From: JBFFSQ01 sp041572275
GTDB lineage: Bacteria; Pseudomonadota; Gammaproteobacteria; SZUA-229
DNA length: 13,070 nt
Reading direction: 5' to 3'
Assembly (NCBI GenBank): GCA_041572275.1
Contig: JBFFSQ010000073.1
Span: 1 to 13,070, forward strand
In this document: positions 1 through 8,176 of the stretch, one piece after another
Layout: every line of letters begins with the position of its first letter
Numbering within the stretch: the stretch's first letter is position 1
Position numbers and translations under genes: made by a program
Notes under the pieces: generated by a model
What the model was told of the DNA's origin: nothing
The model's database searches: none
What the model saw: only the letters and a program-made list of their open reading frames with translations

Positions 1-2
1 AT

Positions 3-263
3 TTCTACGTTGGTATGCCAACTTCAAAATGCCTGCCAGATAAAGGAATACTCAAGTCGCATGAACTGGAGAGTCGACGATATGTGCGAGGCGTCCACCG
101 TGGACCGTATCAACAATGTGTTAACACCTATAAGGCTCTCTCTGATTGGTCAAACGCGCAGGGACTGTCTCTGAAAAATGAGGCGATTGAGTGTTACGTC
201 AATGATCCTAATGATGTTGACAAGGCCGATATTGAAACCGTGATTTTAATTCCTCTTCAGTAA
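3..263 (+). CDS. GyrI-like / AraC-type effector-binding domain protein, C-terminal end (5' partial)
   Basis: The reading frame is open to the left edge (F-Y-V-G before the first Met), so the ATG at 15 is probably internal and the gene is truncated by the window. The visible 86 residues resemble the second half of the GyrI-like small-molecule-binding domain: an F-Y-V-G strand, a central strand leading into H-R-G-P-Y, a helix of the Y-x-x-L-x-x-W type, then E-x-Y-x-x-D-P and a last strand ending I-L-I-P-L. This fold occurs alone (GyrI/SbmC type) or as the sensor half of AraC- or MerR-type regulators. The missing N-terminus decides which, so I cannot say whether this protein binds DNA. It is followed by a 140-base gap before the next gene. 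Confidence 0.7.
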   Translation, partial: FYVGMPTSKCLPDKGILKSHELESRRYVRGVHRGPYQQCVNTYKALSDWSNAQGLSLKNEAIECYVNDPNDVDKADIETVILIPLQ

Positions 264-356
264 TTAGCGCTATGAGACTGTAAGATGTGTATGCACATGG
301 TGCAGGTGTGAGTGATCGAGAAATTATGGTTTGTCATATGTCTGATTAAATTAGCA

Positions 357-385
357 TTGCCTCAGAAGTTTTCTATACTTATATA
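357..385 (+). promoter_or_regulatory. Candidate sigma70 promoter of the GGDEF gene
   Basis: TTGCCT (357-362) and TATATA (380-385) are separated by 17 bases and lie just upstream of the diguanylate cyclase start. Each box matches four of six consensus positions. This is a pattern match only, and an overlapping TATACA at 382-387 is an alternative -10 box. Confidence 0.35.
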
Positions 386-411
386 CAGTACATTTTTATA
401 TATGCGTGTCT

Positions 412-1374
412 ATGCAGCGATCTAACGAAGAATATATTCTGATATCCTTGTCATTTGGGGCCGCGCTAGCCGTTACCCCATTTGCGATTTTAAGGTTATT
501 ACAGGCAGATTGGGCTTTAGGTCTGATTGATACCCTGATTGTAATACTATTGTTGATCGTGGGTTCGGTTGTTTATATCAGACGAACAATAAAATACTGT
601 AGCCTCGTAGTGAGTGTATTAGCACTAGTAGGTGTGACCTTGGCCATATATCTAAAAGGTCCTACGCTTATTTACTGGGCTTATCCAACAATGGTTGGGG
701 TGTTTTTTGTACTCGTACCTCGCCTGGCATTATTTTTAACCCTACTGGCAGCAGCTGCAATTTCCTCCACCCTGATTCATCAAATGGAGATGATGGTATT
801 TGTGGTGATGATGATGTCACTCGTGGTGAATAATTTATTTAGTTACACATTTGCATCCAGAATGCACTATCAAAAAGACCAGCTCTCTTTGCTGATCAGA
901 CGTGACCCATTGACAGAAACGGGTAATCGCCGGGCTTTATCAGAAAAAATGGATGAACTGATCGCCTCTTATCAGCGTTCTAGACAAATCACTTCACTTA
1001 TAATGCTTGATATCGACTACTTTAAACATATCAACGACAAATTTGGACATGCCAAGGGCGACCAGGTACTTATCAGGCTAACTGAACTGGTTAATTCTCG
1101 AATTCGTGCAACTGACAGCCTATATCGCATTGGCGGGGAGGAATTCGTTGTTCTGGCTGTGGGTGCTGATTTACAGGCAGCGACCGGTATTGCCGAAGAA
1201 CTCAGGTCTCTGATGGAGTGCAATACTCTAGTAGAGAATTATGAGGTCACCATTTCTCTTGGGGTCGCCGAAATTATCGAAGGTGAATCTGCTGACAACT
1301 GGTTAGATCGTGGGGATAAAGCTTTATATCAAGCCAAGGAGTCCGGACGTAATAAAACCGGTGTGGCGAACTAG
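412..1374 (+). CDS. Membrane-bound GGDEF diguanylate cyclase
   Basis: Probable diguanylate cyclase making cyclic di-GMP from two GTP at the inner membrane. Residues about 10-148 are hydrophobic, with five or six transmembrane helices and no recognisable extracytoplasmic sensor domain. The GGDEF domain covers about 163-320. It opens with R-R-D-P-L-T-E-T-G-N-R-R, then L-D-I-D-Y-F-K-H-I-N-D (metal-ligand Asp at about 200), and the GGEEF catalytic loop at 241-245. An R-A-T-D inhibitory I-site (232-235) lies five residues before GGEEF, so both catalysis and product inhibition look intact. No EAL or HD-GYP domain is present. Start: ATG 412 is chosen over an in-frame GTG at 406; neither has a clear SD. 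The input signal is unknown, presumably sensed by the membrane part. Confidence 0.92.
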   Translation: MQRSNEEYILISLSFGAALAVTPFAILRLLQADWALGLIDTLIVILLLIVGSVVYIRRTIKYCSLVVSVLALVGVTLAIYLKGPTLIYWAYPTMVGVFFVLVPRLALFLTLLAAAAISSTLIHQMEMMVFVVMMMSLVVNNLFSYTFASRMHYQKDQLSLLIRRDPLTETGNRRALSEKMDELIASYQRSRQITSLIMLDIDYFKHINDKFGHAKGDQVLIRLTELVNSRIRATDSLYRIGGEEFVVLAVGADLQAATGIAEELRSLMECNTLVENYEVTISLGVAEIIEGESADNWLDRGDKALYQAKESGRNKTGVAN

Positions 1375-1568
1375 GTTAAGACCCCTCTTCAAGGTAGCAA
1401 CTGGTTGGTAGATTCTTGCGCAGTTTAAGTCCATTTCGTGCCAGTGTGACTTGGGCCCCAATTTTGGTAATTTCCAGGGCAGTCACCGCTAATATAGGCT
1501 AAACCTACACCCTATAAGCAAACCAACCTTTATACTATGAATTTCCTTGCATTAATAGATTATGAATA

Positions 1569-1589
1569 TCTAATTTAGATGTTTATAAT
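1569..1589 (+). promoter_or_regulatory. Candidate -10 region of glgP
   Basis: A perfect TATAAT at 1584-1589 lies 33 bases before the phosphorylase start, but its -35 region is poor. An overlapping option is TTGCAT (1547-1552) with a 16-base spacer to TCTAAT (1569-1574). The whole 1500-1590 stretch is AT-rich. The sequence alone does not decide between them. Confidence 0.3.
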
Positions 1590-1622
1590 GAGTCAAATCT
1601 AGCCCCCCTGGTGGACATTTAC

Positions 1623-4130
1623 ATGAAAAACGGTAACCCAAACGCATTAGACCCACATCCAAAATTAATTGACCTGCCACCACTCGCTATGGATAAAGAT
1701 GCTATCGCTGAAGGCTTTCGGCAATATTTTAACCGCACGCTAGGACGCGATGAGTCACATTGTACGAATCATTATCTGTATGAGGCGCTTGCATATACAG
1801 TGCGTGATCGTTTGATGGAGCGCTGGAAAAAGACGCGTATCACCTATGAACAAAACGATGCCCGCCGGACCTGCTACCTGTCATTAGAGTTTCTCATGGG
1901 GCGGACTCTGGGTAATGCGATGATGAATCTCGGTATTACTGATGCAGTACATAAAATGTTGTTTGATTTTGGTATCGAATTTGAGGATATGGAATCAAGT
2001 GAACATGATGCTGGTCTGGGTAATGGCGGTCTGGGGCGTTTGGCAGCCTGTTTCCTTGATAGCTGCGCTACCTTACAGTTACCTGTTCTTGGTTACGGAC
2101 TCCGTTATGACTACGGTATGTTCCGCCAGCACATCGAAAACGGTTTTCAGGTAGAAGAGCCTGACCACTGGTTGCGAGATGGTAATCCCTGGGAGCTGGA
2201 ACGTCCTGAATTCACGCAACGAGTTCAGTTTGGTGGCCATACTGAACATTACAGTGATGATAATGGTGACCTTCGTGTGCGCTGGGTCGGTACCCATGAT
2301 GTGTTGGCCGTACCATATGATATTCCGGTTCCGGGTTATGAAAACGATACAGTCAATAGTTTACGCCTGTGGAAATCAACGGCCACTGATGAATTTGACC
2401 TGGAAGAGTTCAATGCCGGTGATTATTCTGAAGCCGTTGCAGCAAAGAATAATGCTGAAAATATTACCATGGTGCTGTATCCCAACGATGCCAGTGAAAA
2501 CGGTAAAGAGTTGCGTCTTCGTCAGCAATATCTACTGGCCTCGGCCAGTTTACAGGACGTGCTACGTCGCTGGTGCAGAATCAATGACAATAATTTAGAT
2601 CGTTTCGCCGAGAAAAACTGTTTTCAGTTAAACGATACTCATCCCAGTATCGCGGTAGCTGAATTGATGCGTTTATTGGTGGATGATCACCGCATGGATT
2701 GGGATCAGGCCTGGCAGGTTGTTAACCAGACCATGGCATATACCAACCACACTTTATTGCCAGAAGCGCTGGAAAAATGGCCGGTGCATTTATTTGAAAG
2801 GCTTTTACCGCGTTTATTAGAAATTATCTACGAAATTAATGCCCGCTTTATGGCCGAAGTGGCACAGCGCTGGCCTGGTGATACCGAGCGCCTGCGTCGT
2901 ATGTCAATCATCGAAGAAGGTCATACTCCGATGGTACGGATGGCGTATCTGGCGATTGTCGGTAGTTTTTCTGTTAATGGTGTTGCCAAGTTGCATTCAA
3001 AACTATTGATTGAAGGCCTGTTTCACGATTTTTATGAACTCTGGCCAAACAAGTTCAATAACAAAACCAATGGTGTTACTCAGCGTCGTTGGTTGGCAAT
3101 GTGTAATCCCGGCCAGTGTGAATTGATGAGCAGTAAAATAGGTGAAGGATGGGTTACGGATTTATCACAGCTGAAAGATCTTATCCCTTATGCAGATGAT
3201 GACGCCTTCCATAAACAATGGCGGGAGATGAAAGCTGCCAATAAACAACGGCTGGCCAGCCTGGTTAAAAAACAAACCGGTGTTAAATTCGATACGGATG
3301 CTATTTTTGATATTCAGGTCAAACGTATTCATGAATACAAACGTCAATTACTCAATGTGTTGCATGTTATCCATCTTTACAATCGCATCAAAAAAGGTGA
3401 TGTGGCGAACTGGACCAAACGCTGTGTATTAATCGGAGGTAAAGCCGCTCCGGGTTATGTTATGGCTAAACTCATTATTAAACTGGTCAATAATGTTGCC
3501 AATGTTATCAATAATGATCCGGATGTTGGTGATCGGCTGAAAGTTGTATTTCTCGATAACTACCGCGTGTCTGCGATGGAAGTTATTTGTCCTGCTGCAG
3601 ATTTGTCTGAACAGATTTCCACTGCAGGTAAAGAAGCCTCTGGTACGGGTAATATGAAGTTCATGATGAACGGTGCTATTACCATTGGTACCCTCGATGG
3701 CGCAAATATCGAAATCCTTGAAGAAGCCGGTGAAGATAATTTTTTCCTGTTTGGCTTAACAGCGCAGGAAGTGGCTGAAATGAAAAAACACTACAGACCA
3801 CGGGATATTATCGCTGCTGATGATGATTTGAAGGCTGTTATTCATTTACTCGAAAGTGGTTATTTTAACCAGTTTGAAAAAGGTCTGTTCGATCCAATCA
3901 TTAGTTCAATCACCAGTGAATATGATCCCTGGTTAACCGCAGCAGATTTCCGTAGTTTTGTTGATGCGCAGGAACGTGTTGATGAGGCGTATCGAGATAC
4001 TGAACGCTGGACACGCATGAGTATTATGAATGCAGCAACAAGTGGTAAATTCTCAACTGATCGTACCATGCAGAATTACAATGATGAAATCTGGAAGTTA
4101 ACGCCGATTGCACCTGAATCTATGGGATAG
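1623..4130 (+). CDS. glgP: Glycogen/maltodextrin phosphorylase
   Basis: GT35-family alpha-glucan phosphorylase: PLP-dependent phosphorolysis of alpha-1,4-glucan ends giving glucose 1-phosphate in the cytoplasm. The protein is 835 residues, the usual full length. Visible landmarks are G-L-G-N-G-G-L-G-R (about 131-139), N-D-T-H-P-S-I-A-V-A-E-L-M-R in the middle, and the PLP-binding block E-A-S-G-T-G-N-M-K with the Schiff-base lysine at about 679, followed by I-G-T-L-D-G-A-N-I-E-I. Start: an in-frame GTG at 1611 lies inside GGTGGA (1610-1615), which works well as the SD for ATG 1623 (7-base spacing), so the ATG is preferred. No glgA, glgB, glgC, glgX or malQ is nearby, so the gene stands alone here. 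Glycogen versus maltodextrin preference cannot be read from the sequence. glgP is the best symbol, malP less likely. Confidence 0.95.
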   Translation: MKNGNPNALDPHPKLIDLPPLAMDKDAIAEGFRQYFNRTLGRDESHCTNHYLYEALAYTVRDRLMERWKKTRITYEQNDARRTCYLSLEFLMGRTLGNAMMNLGITDAVHKMLFDFGIEFEDMESSEHDAGLGNGGLGRLAACFLDSCATLQLPVLGYGLRYDYGMFRQHIENGFQVEEPDHWLRDGNPWELERPEFTQRVQFGGHTEHYSDDNGDLRVRWVGTHDVLAVPYDIPVPGYENDTVNSLRLWKSTATDEFDLEEFNAGDYSEAVAAKNNAENITMVLYPNDASENGKELRLRQQYLLASASLQDVLRRWCRINDNNLDRFAEKNCFQLNDTHPSIAVAELMRLLVDDHRMDWDQAWQVVNQTMAYTNHTLLPEALEKWPVHLFERLLPRLLEIIYEINARFMAEVAQRWPGDTERLRRMSIIEEGHTPMVRMAYLAIVGSFSVNGVAKLHSKLLIEGLFHDFYELWPNKFNNKTNGVTQRRWLAMCNPGQCELMSSKIGEGWVTDLSQLKDLIPYADDDAFHKQWREMKAANKQRLASLVKKQTGVKFDTDAIFDIQVKRIHEYKRQLLNVLHVIHLYNRIKKGDVANWTKRCVLIGGKAAPGYVMAKLIIKLVNNVANVINNDPDVGDRLKVVFLDNYRVSAMEVICPAADLSEQISTAGKEASGTGNMKFMMNGAITIGTLDGANIEILEEAGEDNFFLFGLTAQEVAEMKKHYRPRDIIAADDDLKAVIHLLESGYFNQFEKGLFDPIISSITSEYDPWLTAADFRSFVDAQERVDEAYRDTERWTRMSIMNAATSGKFSTDRTMQNYNDEIWKLTPIAPESMG

Positions 4131-4179
4131 TAGAAAAGGGGTATCGTAGGTAATTGTTTTAGTTTGTTTTGTTGAGCTT

Positions 4180-4205
4180 CTGGTTTCGCCATCTGGCGAA
4201 ACCAG
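4180..4205. terminator. Perfect 11-bp hairpin between convergent genes
   Basis: CTGGTTTCGCC (4180-4190), loop ATCT, GGCGAAACCAG (4195-4205) form a perfect 11-bp stem. It sits between the end of glgP (4130) and the end of the convergent DUF4124 gene (4288), where a bidirectional terminator is expected. Neither side has a clean T-run after the stem, so it is not a canonical intrinsic terminator. It could act as an mRNA 3'-end stabiliser instead. Confidence 0.5.
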
Positions 4206-4287
4206 GGTAAACAAGCCCAACATCGTTCAAGTTCACGTGATGGAACTGTTTTAATAATCCCAGATATGGCGTGAAGTAAGCAAGTGA

Positions 4288-4911
4288 TTACCTTGGATAT
4301 TTCTTAAACTCTCGCTTAACTTCTGCGTTGAATTTCTTATTGATCTCATTAATTCTGTCTTTATCTTCCTGCGAGTGTTGTGTCAAAGGGCTTGTGTTTC
4401 GCATCCAGCCACATTTTGGGTGTTGTGGCTGGCGCTGGCAAAGAACCTGGGTGCCATTTCGGCGTTGAGCAGCATCTAAGTTGACCCTGAGTTTGGCCGC
4501 ATCACGTTCACGTTGTTTATCAGCCAGACGCTCACCAATTTTGATCCTTTCTTTTGTACGTTTGTTGTCCTGTTCCATTTTTTTGCTGTAGTCACTTTGG
4601 CTTTGCTGGATTTTTTGATTCATTCTTGCCTTGATGTCAGCATGCATCTGGGCGCGACCGCTACGTATGTCATTGACTGAGGGTGTTGATGGTCTAGCTG
4701 TTGTTGGTTTCATTGTCCTGGTGTTTTTGTTTGGGGTAGCCAGTCGGTTATCACGAGTGTTGACACGTTTGGCCTTGTTACTGGATGCAGGTTTGTCACC
4801 GTAGTGTACACGACCATGTTCATCTACCCATTTATAAAACTCTGCTACAGCAGATGTATGGTGGATAAACATTAGGCAAAAGATGGAAGCAATCGTTAGT
4901 AGTTTTTTCAT
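4288..4911 (-). CDS. Secreted DUF4124-domain protein with charged helical region
   Basis: A 207-residue envelope protein of unknown function. Residues 1-23 form a Sec signal peptide (K-K, hydrophobic core, probable cleavage after A-V-A). The DUF4124 motif follows directly: Y-K-W-V-D-E-H-G-R-V-H-Y-G-D-K-P at 26-41. Residues about 43-80 are Lys/Thr/Pro-rich and probably unstructured. Residues about 85-150 are highly charged (Q, K, E, R) and likely a long helix or coiled coil. Two cysteines, C158 and C167, in C-x8-C spacing could form a disulfide. DUF4124 proteins are common in gammaproteobacteria and mostly uncharacterised. The start is supported by AAGGG nine bases upstream. It is convergent with glgP. 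Confidence 0.85.
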   Translation of the reverse strand: MKKLLTIASIFCLMFIHHTSAVAEFYKWVDEHGRVHYGDKPASSNKAKRVNTRDNRLATPNKNTRTMKPTTARPSTPSVNDIRSGRAQMHADIKARMNQKIQQSQSDYSKKMEQDNKRTKERIKIGERLADKQRERDAAKLRVNLDAAQRRNGTQVLCQRQPQHPKCGWMRNTSPLTQHSQEDKDRINEINKKFNAEVKREFKKYPR

Positions 4912-5066
4912 AGTGACAGTCCCTTGTGTAAATAGAAGGTCATACAGAATTTTAATTCATTAATGGGAAAATGCCATAATTAGATGTAAACGAGAAATGA
5001 TTTGACCGTATAAGTCAGTAAATATTGATTAATGTCGAAAGCCAGGATGTTAAAATGGATACAGGG

Positions 5067-5234
5067 TCACGATCGGTTGCTCTTAAGGTAGAGGATTCTT
5101 GCGATGATGAAGAGGATTAGCACTACAATTCCGAATGGGTAAGCTAGGTATCCAGTCAGGAATCCTGTTATTGTCAATGTTAGCAAACTCGCTAGAATAA
5201 GCAGGATATTATCTGTTTTGGGCTTTGGAGTCAT
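5067..5234 (-). CDS. Small two-helix membrane protein (55 aa)
   Basis: A short open frame starting with M-T-P-K-P-K-T-D and ending K-S-N-R-S. Two hydrophobic segments (about 9-29 and 31-50) are separated by a short turn around G-Y-L-A-Y-P. Lysines lie at the N-terminus and R/K residues near the C-terminus, which fits an inner-membrane hairpin with both ends in the cytoplasm. I do not recognise the family. The continuous helical hydrophobicity with charged ends argues against chance. The SD is weak (TGAGA about eight bases upstream on the minus strand), and a candidate promoter lies upstream. It is divergent from hrpB and on the same strand as the DUF4124 gene 155 bases further on. Confidence 0.55.
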   Translation of the reverse strand: MTPKPKTDNILLILASLLTLTITGFLTGYLAYPFGIVVLILFIIARILYLKSNRS

Positions 5235-5268
5235 GCCATGGTCTCAGGCCTGGTTCGAGTCTCGTTAT

Positions 5269-5298
5269 AGTTTAATCGATGCAGTTCAGAAGTGACAA
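5269..5298 (-). promoter_or_regulatory. Candidate sigma70 promoter of the 55-aa membrane protein gene
   Basis: Read on the minus strand, TTGTCA (5298-5293, five of six matches to -35) is followed after 18 bases by TAAACT (5274-5269, four of six matches to -10). This places a transcript start about 25-30 bases before the small gene's ATG. A pattern match only. Confidence 0.3.
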
Positions 5299-5422
5299 CA
5301 CTGTTCTGCTGACATGTCTATTAACTAGAAAGTTTGGGTATGATTTATACTTGCGTGATGTTATCTATGGTTTAAATCTGTTTATTTAAAATACTGTTGT
5401 GGCCGTTAGAAGTCAGCGTTAT

Positions 5423-8035
5423 ATGCAAAACCTTCCCATTAATGAAGTTATAGCCGAAATTCAAAGCACCTTGACAACTCACAGTCGTGTGGTTTTACAG
5501 GCGCCACCAGGTGCCGGTAAGACGACAGCAGTGCCAATAGCCTTGCTAGATCAACCCTGGCTGGAGAAAAAACAGATCATTATGCTTGAACCCAGGCGAC
5601 TGGCTGCCCGTAATGCTGCATCACGCATGGCGTATTTACTCAATGAAAAAGTTGGCCAGACAGTAGGGTACCAAATTCGTCAGGATCACTGTTATAGTGA
5701 AAAAACAAAAATCCTGGTTGTTACCGAAGGTATTTTAACGCGTAAGTTACAGGCTGATCCTGAACAGTCAAACACGGCTTTGGTTATATTTGATGAGTTC
5801 CATGAGCGGAGTATACATGGGGATTTATCTCTCGCGTTGTGTTTACAGAGTCAGCAGATTTTACATGAAGATTTGAAAATCCTGGTGATGTCAGCGACGC
5901 TAAATACCCCTGCTATATCGGAGTTGCTGGGACAGGCTCCTGTTATTCAAAGCGAGGGCAGGAGTTATCCTGTTGATATTCATTATCTCGACAAACCCGT
6001 TAGACAAGCTGGCTCTGGTTCGAGTCATCAACAGCAATTAATCTCGGCCTTGCTCAATGCAGTAAAAACTGTAGTGTATGAACAACAGGGCAACTGTCTG
6101 GTTTTTCTGCCGGGTGTAAAAGAAATTAATCAGCTTTCAGATCAGGTGAAGCAATTTCTTCAAACCGGTGGAATCGATAATATACTTGTTGCACCGCTAC
6201 ACGGCAGCTTGAGTAAGCAGCAGCAGGATCAGGCTATTTTGCCACCTGGCGAGGGTCTAAGAAAAATTGTATTAGCGACGAATATCGCAGAAACCAGTTT
6301 AACCATTGAAGGTATTAACTGCGTGATCGATTCAGGGTTGGAACGTATTTTACAGTACAGTCCAACGTCGGGTATGAATAGTCTACAAACACACTTCATA
6401 TCAGAAGATTCTGCGGATCAACGTAGCGGTCGTGCTGGACGGTTATCAGCAGGAATATGTTACCGGTTATGGACTGCGCAGCAACAACAGCGCCTGGTTA
6501 AACACTCAGTGGCCGAAATTCTACACAGCGACTTATCCAGCCTGGTGCTTGAACTTGCAAACTGGGGTGTGCAACAAGTTAATGAATTACAGTGGATGGA
6601 TTGTCCGCCCGACAGTGCTGTTACCAGGGCTAAATCTTTATTGTTGCAACTCAATTCTATAAAGGATGACGGCAAAATAACAACTCATGGTCGAGATATG
6701 CTAAGACTGGGTACACATCCCCGCCTGGCTCACATGATGCTATCTGCTGTTGTGCTACAAAAGGCTTATCACGCCTGTTTGTTGGTAAGTATACTGACTG
6801 AAAAAGATTTATTTTTGCCGAAGGCCGAAAAAAGTGTCGATATTCAGGATCGTCTTAATATTCTGTGGCAGTTAAAAACGTCTAATAATCAACATGCAGG
6901 GAAAGGCATCGATCTGCAACAGTGTAAACGTATTATTCAGACTGCCGATGATTTTTATAGACGACTCAAGCAGTGTACTCATCAGGCCAGTGATGATGAG
7001 CCTGATTATCACTTTAACGGCGTGCTACTTGCCTATGCATATCCTGATCGAATTGCTCAACAACGAAATAATCATGAAGCACGTTATTTACTCACTAATG
7101 GTAAAGGGGCTGTGATTCCAGCGCATTTACAGCAGTATCCTCATGAGTATGTAGTCATAGCCAATCTGGATGCCATGCAGGGTCGTGTTGGTCAGGGTGA
7201 AGCGGTTATATTCCTGGCTGCTGAAATCACGGAAGCGCAATTAGAGGAGTATTTTGCTGATCTTATTGAATATCAAGAAAGCATTGAATGGAACGAAGGA
7301 CAACAACGGGTCGAAGCTAAACAAACCACTCGTATTGGAAAAATTATTCTACAGCAACAGCTGACAACCGCTGAAGATAAAGCGGCTGTATACCAGTGCC
7401 TGTTGCAGGCGATTAAGAATAAAGGGATCAATTGTCTTAACTGGTCAGCACAGGCGGTTAACCTGAAACATCGGGTGCAATGTATTAATTATTATATTGA
7501 GAGCAGTTCGACTCTCAGAAAACAATTGAATAATATTGAATTGCCTGATTTTTCTGATGAGGCGTTACTCAACTCCTTAGATCAATGGTTTCGCCCTCAT
7601 CTTAGTAGTGAAAATAGTATAAAACAATGCCAGAAACTGGATGTGTTTAACATGCTTCAAAGCCAGCTTAGTTGGGAGCAACAACAACTTGTAAACCAGT
7701 TGGCACCTGAGAAAATCACAGTGCCTAGTGGTTCAGCAATTAAAATTGACTATATCGATCCAATTCAGCCTGTACTTGCCGTGAGGTTGCAGGAAGTTTT
7801 TGGTATGTTTGAAACACCCACAATATTAAATGGTCACTGTCAATTGATGATGCATCTGCTATCACCGGCAAGGCGGCCCATGCAGGTAACTCAAGATCTA
7901 CACAGTTTTTGGAAAACCACATATCATGAAGTCAAAAAAGAATTGCGCGGTAAATATAAAAAACACTATTGGCCAGATGATCCATTTACAGCACAGGCAA
8001 CCAGTAAAACGAAAAAAAATATGAACAGGCATTAA
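5423..8035 (+). CDS. hrpB: ATP-dependent helicase HrpB
   Basis: DEAH-box superfamily 2 helicase, 870 residues, the usual HrpB length. Motifs in order (from ATG): Walker A P-P-G-A-G-K-T-T (28-35), D-E-F-H Walker B (124-127), S-A-T (157-159), and Q-R-S-G-R-A-G-R motif VI (333-340). A helicase-associated region follows. The HrpB-specific C-terminal block begins R-R-P-M-Q-V-T-Q-D-L at about 817 and continues through F-W and W-P-D-D-P near the end. The protein is presumed to act on RNA in the cytoplasm, but the physiological role of HrpB is poorly known. Start: a GTG at 5399 would add eight residues, but ATG 5423 (M-Q-N-L-P-I) fits the family N-terminus and has AGAAG at 5408-5412. rtcA follows on the same strand. 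The last residues are a basic tail rich in K/T/S. Confidence 0.94.
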   Translation: MQNLPINEVIAEIQSTLTTHSRVVLQAPPGAGKTTAVPIALLDQPWLEKKQIIMLEPRRLAARNAASRMAYLLNEKVGQTVGYQIRQDHCYSEKTKILVVTEGILTRKLQADPEQSNTALVIFDEFHERSIHGDLSLALCLQSQQILHEDLKILVMSATLNTPAISELLGQAPVIQSEGRSYPVDIHYLDKPVRQAGSGSSHQQQLISALLNAVKTVVYEQQGNCLVFLPGVKEINQLSDQVKQFLQTGGIDNILVAPLHGSLSKQQQDQAILPPGEGLRKIVLATNIAETSLTIEGINCVIDSGLERILQYSPTSGMNSLQTHFISEDSADQRSGRAGRLSAGICYRLWTAQQQQRLVKHSVAEILHSDLSSLVLELANWGVQQVNELQWMDCPPDSAVTRAKSLLLQLNSIKDDGKITTHGRDMLRLGTHPRLAHMMLSAVVLQKAYHACLLVSILTEKDLFLPKAEKSVDIQDRLNILWQLKTSNNQHAGKGIDLQQCKRIIQTADDFYRRLKQCTHQASDDEPDYHFNGVLLAYAYPDRIAQQRNNHEARYLLTNGKGAVIPAHLQQYPHEYVVIANLDAMQGRVGQGEAVIFLAAEITEAQLEEYFADLIEYQESIEWNEGQQRVEAKQTTRIGKIILQQQLTTAEDKAAVYQCLLQAIKNKGINCLNWSAQAVNLKHRVQCINYYIESSSTLRKQLNNIELPDFSDEALLNSLDQWFRPHLSSENSIKQCQKLDVFNMLQSQLSWEQQQLVNQLAPEKITVPSGSAIKIDYIDPIQPVLAVRLQEVFGMFETPTILNGHCQLMMHLLSPARRPMQVTQDLHSFWKTTYHEVKKELRGKYKKHYWPDDPFTAQATSKTKKNMNRH

Positions 8036-8087
8036 TTGAACCTGGATGGTTGGTAGTCCTGGTTATTCATTTTCAAAGTTGATGTTG

Positions 8088-8102
8088 TTGAGTTAGACTC
8101 AA
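8088..8102. repeat. Inverted repeat between hrpB and rtcA
   Basis: TTGAGT-TAG-ACTCAA is a perfect 6-bp inverted repeat with a 3-base centre, 53 bases after the hrpB stop. It could be a weak terminator hairpin (TTATT follows, then a few T-rich bases) or an operator-like palindrome ahead of rtcA. The sequence does not distinguish these. Confidence 0.3.
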
Positions 8103-8176
8103 TTATTCAGGTTTATGTCTAATACCATTGTTTGATTGATCGAGTTCCTTTTCGGCTAAGAAGAGGTGTAATCGCA

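Noticed and set aside
412..4130. Functional link between the diguanylate cyclase and glgP (c-di-GMP control of glycogen breakdown)
   Set aside because: They are separated by about 250 bases with a separate candidate promoter; adjacency alone does not support a link.
5252..5261. GGTTCGAGTC, which looks like a tRNA T-loop
   Set aside because: The flanking bases do not form a T-stem (only about two pairs) and no anticodon or acceptor arms can be built around it.
8036..8176. Possible sigma54 promoter before rtcA, as in E. coli rtcBA
   Set aside because: Several TGG triplets occur, but none has a GC element at the right spacing.
8132..8176. N-terminal extension of RtcA from TTG 8132
   Set aside because: The strong SD AAGAGGTG lies within it, and the family N-terminus begins at GTG 8177.
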